DNA of 53,769 nucleotides from Anaeromusa acidaminophila DSM 3853 (GTDB lineage Bacteria > Bacillota > Negativicutes > Anaeromusales > Anaeromusaceae). The stretch spans positions 1 through 53,769 of the forward strand of contig NZ_KB894603.1 in assembly GCF_000374545.1 (NCBI RefSeq), given 5' to 3'. Below the pieces are notes generated by a model. The model was not told the origin of the DNA. It did not search any database and saw only the letters and a list, made by a program, of their open reading frames with translations. Position numbers and translations under genes: made by a program. Positions 48,211 through 53,769 of this stretch are shown here, one piece after another. Numbering within the stretch: position 1 is the first letter of the stretch; each line of letters starts with the position of its first letter.

Positions 48211-49845
48211 ATGAGACAGCTACAAACGATGCCTCCTTACCAGCGTGCTATCGCCAAAGGCCATTTGTGTTCCTGCGGCACGCACTATGAGGATTTGGAT
48301 AAGCCCATTATCGCCATCGTCAATTCCTGGAACGACATTGTCCCAGGGCATTGTCATTTGCGGGAACTGGCGGAAGAGGTAAAACAGGGAGTCATTGAAG
48401 CCGGCGGCTATCCGCTGGAATTCAATACGATCGCTATTTGCGACGGCATTGCGCAAGGACATAAAGGCATGAAATACGTGCTGCCCAGCCGGGAACTCAT
48501 TGCCGATTCGGTCGAGGCCATGATCTTGGGTCACGGTATTTTTGACGGCATGGTCATGCTGGCGTCATGCGATAAAATTGTGCCTGGCATGCTGATGGCG
48601 GCAGGCCGTTTGGATATGCCGACGGTTTTGGTGACCGGCGGTCCTATGCAAAACAAAGTGCTGCCCAAGAAATCGAAAGAAGCCAGGCAGGCGTTTTTGC
48701 GCGGTGAAATCGGTGAAAAAGAATTGGTGGATGTCACCTTGGAATACTATCCGACTCCCGGTGTTTGCCCGTTCCTGGGCACAGCCAACACCATGTGCAT
48801 TGTAGCGGAGACCTTGGGGCTGTCGCTGCCTGGCTCGGCGGCGCCGCTGGCTCTTTCGCCGCAGCGTCGGAAAATCGCTAGAGAAAGCGGCCGGGCCGTG
48901 CTGGAACTGGTGGAAAAAGGCATTGGCGCGCGCAGCATTTTGACCCAAGAGGCTTTTGAAAACACTATGGCTGTTGTTTCTTCCATGGGCGGTTCGCTGA
49001 ACACCTTCCTGCACTTGCCGGCCATTGCCTCCGAGTGCGGTTTGGAAGTGACTTTTGGCGATTATGACCGCATCAGCCGACAGACGCCGCTGTTGACGAA
49101 GCTGGTTCCCAACAGCCAGGAATACACGATGGCGGATCTGGAACCGGTGGGCGGTATTCCCGCCATTATGAAAGAGCTGGAGCCGCTGCTGCGCGGCAAC
49201 GCCTTAGCGGTGAACGGCAAAACGCTGACGGAGAACCTGGCCGAGGCGCCGCATGCGGATGGTACGGTAATTCGCCCGCGGACCAATCCCTTTTCCCCGG
49301 AAGGCGGCGTGGCGGTGCTGCAGGGCAATCTGGCACCCGAAGGGGCTGTGGTTAAAAGCTCTGCGGTAGCCCCCGAGGAATGGCAATTCCGCGGTCCAGC
49401 CAAGGTGTACGAGTCGGAAGAAGAGTGCATGGAGCATTTTGAACAAGGAAAGATTGTTCCCGGCGATGTGGTGATTGTGCGCAACGAAGGCCCCAAAGGC
49501 GGACCAGGTATGCGGGAAATGCACCGCGTGACTGAAGTTTTGGCCAAAGTGGGCCATACGGCGCTGATTACGGATGGCCGCTACTCTGGGGCGTCCGGCG
49601 GGTTGGCGATAGGGTATCTGTCACCAGAGGCGGCGGATGGCGGCGCTATTGCGTACGTGCAAAACGGAGACATGATTTCCATTGATATTGCCCAGCGCAG
49701 CTTGCTCTGGGAAGTTTCGCCGGAGGAAGAAGCGCGGCGGCGTCAAGAAAAGACGCCCAGGGAAATCGAAGAAGACAGCCTGTTCTTGAAGCTGTACGGA
49801 GCGCATGCTTCTTCAGCTTCACGCGGCGCTGTGCGTAAAGCGTAA
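48211..49845 (+). CDS. IlvD/Edd-family dehydratase, probable 6-phosphogluconate or sugar-acid dehydratase
   Basis: 544 residues. Typical blocks are NSWNDIVPGHCHLRELAEEV, GVCPFLGTANTMCIVAETLG, then SCDKIVPGM and DGRYSGASGG near the C-terminus. The cysteines in HLCSCG, SCDK and GVCP are possible Fe-S ligands. The length is nearer to IlvD (about 550) than to classical Edd (about 600). The genes behind it (Eda, gluconokinase, GntP) argue for an Entner-Doudoroff role: 6-phosphogluconate to KDPG, or gluconate to KDG if the kinase acts later. It starts 24 nt after RBS-rich AAAAGGAG. Confidence 0.85.
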   Translation: MRQLQTMPPYQRAIAKGHLCSCGTHYEDLDKPIIAIVNSWNDIVPGHCHLRELAEEVKQGVIEAGGYPLEFNTIAICDGIAQGHKGMKYVLPSRELIADSVEAMILGHGIFDGMVMLASCDKIVPGMLMAAGRLDMPTVLVTGGPMQNKVLPKKSKEARQAFLRGEIGEKELVDVTLEYYPTPGVCPFLGTANTMCIVAETLGLSLPGSAAPLALSPQRRKIARESGRAVLELVEKGIGARSILTQEAFENTMAVVSSMGGSLNTFLHLPAIASECGLEVTFGDYDRISRQTPLLTKLVPNSQEYTMADLEPVGGIPAIMKELEPLLRGNALAVNGKTLTENLAEAPHADGTVIRPRTNPFSPEGGVAVLQGNLAPEGAVVKSSAVAPEEWQFRGPAKVYESEEECMEHFEQGKIVPGDVVIVRNEGPKGGPGMREMHRVTEVLAKVGHTALITDGRYSGASGGLAIGYLSPEAADGGAIAYVQNGDMISIDIAQRSLLWEVSPEEEARRRQEKTPREIEEDSLFLKLYGAHASSASRGAVRKA

Positions 49846-49856
49846 AGGAGGCGGCC

Positions 49857-50513
49857 ATGAAAAAAGAGGAAGTCTTGCGGCGGATTACGGACTGCGGTTT
49901 GGTGGCGGTGGTGCGCGCCGCCAGCGGTGAAGAAGCTAAACGCATTACCGACGCCTGTATTGCCGGCGGGGTAGCGGGTATTGAAATCACCTTTACCGTG
50001 CCGGGGGCGCATAAAGTGGTGGAAGAGCTGGCGAAGACCTACGGACAGGGCGAAGTAGTGCTGGGCGTAGGGAGTGTGCTGGATCCGGAGACGGCCCGCG
50101 TGGCCATTCTGAGCGGCGCCGAATACGTGGTGACTCCTAGCTTGCATGCTGAAACCATCCGCCTTTGCAATCGGTACCGCGTGCCGGTTATGCCGGGCGT
50201 ATCGACGCTGAAGGATGTCGTCAGCGCCTTGGAGCTGGGAGCGGACATTATCAAGGTCTTTCCGGGAGAACTCTTTGGGCCCAAGATTATCAAAGCCTTT
50301 CACGGGCCGGTGCCCCAGGCGCAGCTTATGCCGACTGGCGGCGTATCGGTGGATAATGTAGGCGAATGGATCCGCGCTGGCGCTGTAGCCGTAGGGGCTG
50401 GGGGCAGTCTGACGGGAAGCGCCAAAGACGGAGATTATGCGGGAATTACGGAGACGGCGAAGAAGTTCCTAGCCGCCATTCAAGAAGCGCGTCAAGGATT
50501 GCTGCCGGCATAG
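49857..50513 (+). CDS. eda: KDPG/KHG aldolase
   Basis: 218 residues, class I aldolase barrel. Schiff-base lysine K133 (GADIIKVFPG), catalytic E43 (GIEITFTVPG) and phosphate-binding R20 (VVRA). PTGGVSVDNVGEWIRAG and GAGGSL are the late phosphate loops. It cleaves 2-keto-3-deoxy-6-phosphogluconate to pyruvate and glyceraldehyde 3-phosphate. It starts 11 nt after the dehydratase stop with AAAGGAGGCGG. Confidence 0.95.
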   Translation: MKKEEVLRRITDCGLVAVVRAASGEEAKRITDACIAGGVAGIEITFTVPGAHKVVEELAKTYGQGEVVLGVGSVLDPETARVAILSGAEYVVTPSLHAETIRLCNRYRVPVMPGVSTLKDVVSALELGADIIKVFPGELFGPKIIKAFHGPVPQAQLMPTGGVSVDNVGEWIRAGAVAVGAGGSLTGSAKDGDYAGITETAKKFLAAIQEARQGLLPA

Positions 50514-50535
50514 GCAGGATAACAGGAGGAAAGCG

Positions 50536-52083
50536 ATGAGTGAGACAGCATTATTTATCGGCGTAGACATCGGCACCACCGGTGTGCGTTCTGTTGTTTA
50601 CCAGCCGGATGGGACGGCGCTGGCAACAGCAGCGGAAGAATACCCGCTGCACACGGACCAGAGCGGCGCGGCGGAACAAGATCCGGACATGCTGCTGGCG
50701 GCGATGGAACGGGTAATCCAAAAGACCGTGCAGGATATCGGCGCAGCGGCAACGCAGGTAAAAGGCCTGTGCTTCAGTACGGTGCTGCACAGCCTTGTTT
50801 GTTTAGATGAGGCGGGAAAACCGTTGATGCCCATGATGACCTGGGCGGATACGCGGGGCCAGATGATCAAGGAAGAGCTGAAAAATCACATTAATATGCA
50901 GGCGGTTTATGCGCGGACTTGTTGTCCCCTGCACCCCATGTATCCATTGTTGAAGGTATACTGGATGAAAAAATACCGTCCGGAAATTTTTGCGCAAACA
51001 GCTTGCTTTGGCTCGATTAAAGATTATCTGATGGAGCGCTTGACAGGGCAGCGTTTGGTGGACCGTTCCATTGCCAGCGGTTCCGGTCTTTATGACTGTT
51101 TTAAGGGTGACTGGGATGAAGAACTTCTGGGAGTGCTGGGCATCTCTCCGCAGCAGATGGTGCCGGTACGGCCCACAACGGACGCGGTGCCGCTGCTGCC
51201 GGAAGCCGCTAAACGGCTGGGCTTGCCGGCAGCGGCCGTGGCTGTTTTAGGAGCCGGTGACGGCATGATGGCCAATGTCGGTGTTGGAGCCGTCAAACCG
51301 GGACAGATTAACATCACTATCGGCACCAGTGGTGCTGTGCGCATGGTCTGCGAGCAGCCGAAGAATGACGAGAAGGGCCGGACCTGGTGCTACAACTTGA
51401 CGGAGAAGCACTGGATGATCGGCGGCGCGATCACGAACGGCGGCATTGCTTTTCGCTGGATGCGGGATAAATTTTCGGAGACCGAGCAGCGGGTGGCGGA
51501 AAAACTGGGCTTGGATTCATACGCCTTGCTTTCGCATTATGCGGAAAAAGTGCCCGCAGGATCGGACGGTTTGATTCTACTGCCTTTCTTTGCCGGTGAG
51601 CGAGCTCCTTACTGGAATGCCGATGCGCGGGGCGTGCTTTTCGGCTTGACCTTGAATCATGATAAACGGCATATGATTCGCGCTACCTTGGAAGGCATCT
51701 GCTATCGCATCAAAAGCATTTTGGACGCCTTGGAAGAGGTAACCGGGGAAGCTAAGGAAATCCGCCTCAGCGGCAGCTTTACCCGTTCCAATCTGTGGAT
51801 GCAAATTTTAGCGGATGTACTGGGTCGTAAAATTTCCTTGCCCAAGGTAGAAGAAGGCGCGGCGTTTGGCGCGGCCTTGCTGGGATTTTATGCATTAGGC
51901 CTGGTAGACAGCGTCGAAGTGGCGGCGGACATGGTGGGCATACAAAAAGTATTTGAGCCCAACCCGGCAGACAGTCAAACCTATGCTGAGCTCTATCCGA
52001 TTTACCTAGCGGCGTACTGGGGCTTGCAGGAACCTTTTAAAGAGATTGCCGCCTATCAGCGCAGTCGCGAGCTTTTGGTTTGA
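50536..52083 (+). CDS. gntK: Gluconokinase, FGGY family
   Basis: 515 residues. N-terminal phosphate motif GVDIGTTGVRSVVY, AEQDPDMLLAAMERV, and the FGGY signatures in the middle and C-terminal halves (GTSGAVRM, LSGSFTRSNLWMQILADVLG). The length agrees with Bacillus-type GntK (about 513) and not with the short E. coli-type gluconokinase. It phosphorylates gluconate to 6-phosphogluconate. The operon position between eda and gntP supports gluconate over other sugars. RBS AGGAGGAAAG. Confidence 0.9.
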   Translation: MSETALFIGVDIGTTGVRSVVYQPDGTALATAAEEYPLHTDQSGAAEQDPDMLLAAMERVIQKTVQDIGAAATQVKGLCFSTVLHSLVCLDEAGKPLMPMMTWADTRGQMIKEELKNHINMQAVYARTCCPLHPMYPLLKVYWMKKYRPEIFAQTACFGSIKDYLMERLTGQRLVDRSIASGSGLYDCFKGDWDEELLGVLGISPQQMVPVRPTTDAVPLLPEAAKRLGLPAAAVAVLGAGDGMMANVGVGAVKPGQINITIGTSGAVRMVCEQPKNDEKGRTWCYNLTEKHWMIGGAITNGGIAFRWMRDKFSETEQRVAEKLGLDSYALLSHYAEKVPAGSDGLILLPFFAGERAPYWNADARGVLFGLTLNHDKRHMIRATLEGICYRIKSILDALEEVTGEAKEIRLSGSFTRSNLWMQILADVLGRKISLPKVEEGAAFGAALLGFYALGLVDSVEVAADMVGIQKVFEPNPADSQTYAELYPIYLAAYWGLQEPFKEIAAYQRSRELLV

Positions 52084-52126
52084 TGCAGTTGAGACAAAAC
52101 GTGCTCAAAAATAAGGAGGAGTAAAC

Positions 52127-53458
52127 ATGTTAATTGGTCTTGCCGCCCTAGCGGTCATCTTGCTCTTGGTGATGATTACAAAATTGAAGATCAATCCCTT
52201 CGTTACCCTGATGGTGGTCTCGGTACTGCTGGGTCTGGCGGCGGGCATGCCGCTGGACAAAATTGTAGGCTCCATTCAAGCGGGGATGGGCAATACTCTT
52301 GGCTTTATCGCGATTGTTTTAGGCTTGGGAACCATGCTGGGCAAAATGCTCGAAGAATCCGGCGGCGCCGAGCGCGTGGCGAAAACGCTGATTGACTCTT
52401 TTGGACAGAAGAACGTGCATTGGGCGATGATGTTTGTGGCCTTCATCGTAGGTATTCCCGTGTTTTTTCAGGTTGGTTTCGTACTCTTAATTCCCTTGGT
52501 ATTTACCATTGCCAAAGAAACCGGCATGTCCCTTTTGAAAATCGGCTTGCCTCTTCTGGCGGGTCTGTCAACGGTGCATGGTTTGGTGCCGCCGCATCCG
52601 GCAGCCATGGCGGCAGTGGATATTTTTAAAGCCGATGTGGGCAAAACCATTTTATACAGCTTGATTGTCGGTCTGCCTACGGCCATTGTGGCAGGTCCTC
52701 TGTTTGCCTGTTATATTGCACCGCGCATGGAAACTATTAAGGTTCCGGCAACCTTTGCAGACCAGATCAAGGCTGGTCGTACTGATGAAGAAATGCCCAG
52801 CTTCGGTGTGACTGTTCTGACGATCATGATGCCTGTGCTGCTGATGCTGTTGGGTACGATTGCTGATTTATCCTTGCCGAAGACGGCGGTTTCCTACCAG
52901 GTGATGAAGTTTGTCGGCAGTCCCTTTATGTCCTTATTATTAGCTCTCATTTTTGCTTTCTTTACCTTTGGACTGCAGCGTAAATTCTCTTTGAGCGATA
53001 TCGGCAAATTCTGCGATCAATCCTTGCCGGCTATGGCCAGCATTCTCATGGTTATCGGCGCTGGCGGCGCTTTTAATAAGGTGCTTCTTGACAGCGGCGT
53101 GGGTACGGAAATCGCGAAAACCGCAACGTCTCTTGATCTGAATCCCCTCGTCTTGGGCTGGGTAATTGCGGCGATGATCCGCGTCTGCACCGGCTCGGCT
53201 ACGGTTTCCATGATGACTGCCGCTGGCATTGTGGCGCCTATGCTGGCGGCCAATATGAATGCCTCGCCGGAACTTATGGTGCTGGCAGTCGGCTCTGGCT
53301 CCTTGATTCTTTCGCATGTAAATGATTCTGGTTTCTGGATCATTAAAGAGTACTTCGGTATGACCGTGACACAGACGCTGAAAACCTGGACTGTGTTGGA
53401 AACCATTCTGGCGATAGTAGCGCTGGTTCTGATTTTAGTTCTGGCGCAGTTTATCTAA
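52127..53458 (+). CDS. gntP: GntP-family gluconate permease
   Basis: 443 residues with about 12-14 membrane helices. Family blocks include AAGMPLDKIVGSIQAGMGNT, EESGGAERVAKTLIDSF, LSTVHGLVPPHPAAMAA and LSHVNDSGFWIIKEYFGM. It shares the same layout with the GntP at 44299, and many of these motifs. It imports gluconate by proton symport. AAGGAGGAG precedes the ATG. The operon is interrupted 30 bp later by an insertion sequence. Confidence 0.93.
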   Translation: MLIGLAALAVILLLVMITKLKINPFVTLMVVSVLLGLAAGMPLDKIVGSIQAGMGNTLGFIAIVLGLGTMLGKMLEESGGAERVAKTLIDSFGQKNVHWAMMFVAFIVGIPVFFQVGFVLLIPLVFTIAKETGMSLLKIGLPLLAGLSTVHGLVPPHPAAMAAVDIFKADVGKTILYSLIVGLPTAIVAGPLFACYIAPRMETIKVPATFADQIKAGRTDEEMPSFGVTVLTIMMPVLLMLLGTIADLSLPKTAVSYQVMKFVGSPFMSLLLALIFAFFTFGLQRKFSLSDIGKFCDQSLPAMASILMVIGAGGAFNKVLLDSGVGTEIAKTATSLDLNPLVLGWVIAAMIRVCTGSATVSMMTAAGIVAPMLAANMNASPELMVLAVGSGSLILSHVNDSGFWIIKEYFGMTVTQTLKTWTVLETILAIVALVLILVLAQFI

Positions 53459-53486
53459 GGGGAAACAAAAAAAGACCGTGCCTTGG

Positions 53487-53564
53487 TGTGCTCCCCGTCA
53501 ATAGGACAATCAAACAATATAAAGAGTTCCTTTACAGCTCATCCGTTTGGATGAGCTGTTTTTC
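53487..53564. mobile_element. Right end of IS3-family element
   Basis: TGTGCTCCCCGTCAATAGGA, starting near 53487, has the TG start and general look of an IS3-family terminal repeat. The other end is outside the window, so the boundary is approximate. Confidence 0.55.
53534..53563 (+). terminator. Hairpin inside the IS end, acting on plus-strand transcripts
   Basis: ACAGCTCATCC-GTTT-GGATGAGCTGT followed by TTTTC. It lies between the transposase stop and the IS end. It would stop read-through from gntP into the antisense of the transposase. Confidence 0.8.
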
Positions 53565-53769
53565 TTATGCAGCGCTGTAGTGTTCGTGGTATTCATAAGG
53601 TGTCATAACGCCCAGCTTTCGTTGTAATCGGTCAAAGTTGTAGTAGTGGATATAGCTGCGGATTGCATGTATAAATTCCATTCTACTGGTGAATTTCCGG
53701 CCATAGTACATCTCGCGCTTCAGTATTCCCCAGAAGCCCTCCATGGGGCCGTTATCAATGCAGTGGGCT
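53565..53769 (-). mobile_element. IS3-family transposase (OrfB), C-terminal fragment cut by window edge
   Basis: 68 codons of the integrase core end. HCIDNGPMEGFWGILKREMY contains the catalytic-region NGPMEGFWG motif, then SYIHYYNFDRLQRKLGVMTP and the tail YEYHEHYSAA before the stop. This is the standard IS3/IS150-group C-terminus. The rest of the element lies beyond the window. Confidence 0.93.

Overview
The window looks like a chromosomal segment of a diderm, anaerobic Firmicute of the Negativicutes (Sporomusaceae/Selenomonadales type). The evidence is a mixture of traits. Gram-negative-type features are an exported beta-strand-rich protein that looks like an outer-membrane barrel and a KdsD-type arabinose-5-phosphate isomerase. 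Firmicute-type genes are DUF1659, DUF2922, YvrJ, DUF951 and a FGGY gluconokinase. Anaerobic functions are pyruvate formate-lyase with its activase, a diiron ODP-type sensor and a cysteine desulfidase. The exact genus cannot be fixed from the sequence. Fragments of insertion sequences lie at both edges: an IS200/IS605 TnpA tail on the left and an IS3-family transposase tail on the right.

Layout. 0.3-11.2 kb: a surface and signalling block. On the minus strand are a beta-barrel-like protein, a membrane GT2 polysaccharide synthase fused to an N-terminal HEAT-like region, and a three-domain ODP/degenerate-GGDEF/receiver protein. Divergent from these are a receiver protein, a REC-HDOD protein and a REC-GAF-histidine kinase. 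11.3-16.7 kb: a small sigma factor followed by DUF1659, DUF2922 and YvrJ genes, a DUF445 tandem pair, and a second sigma-like gene broken by a 5-bp duplication. 16.9-22.6 kb: a sigma-54 activator and, behind a near-consensus -24/-12 promoter, a C26 gamma-glutamyl hydrolase, an APC permease and a cysteine desulfidase. 22.9-25.3 kb: selD, yedF, DUF3343 and DUF951. 25.4-31.9 kb: a chemoreceptor, a ZTP riboswitch in front of pflB-pflA, and ychF. 32.2-40.4 kb: small housekeeping and redox genes and a peptide transporter. 40.6-46.8 kb: a DeoR regulator with a four-carbon sugar-acid (D-threonate/D-erythronate type) pathway (kinase, PdxA2, GntP) and kdsD. 47-53.5 kb: an RpiR regulator divergent from an Entner-Doudoroff gluconate operon (IlvD/Edd dehydratase, Eda, gluconokinase, GntP).

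The most unusual feature is in the spacers. Eight copies of a roughly 160-bp nested palindrome (A-H; G is truncated) are scattered through the window. Their arms differ in sequence between copies but stay complementary within each copy, so a folded structure is being conserved. On one constant side most copies are followed by a purine/pyrimidine-biased tract made of degenerate units (AACAGGAGTA, GCAGAGTAA). This tract also occurs alone at several other sites.

All calls come from reading the sequence and recognising families; no database search was run. Functions of the sigma/DUF1659/DUF2922/YvrJ block, of the polysaccharide made by the GT2 enzyme, and of the 160-bp element are not known to me.
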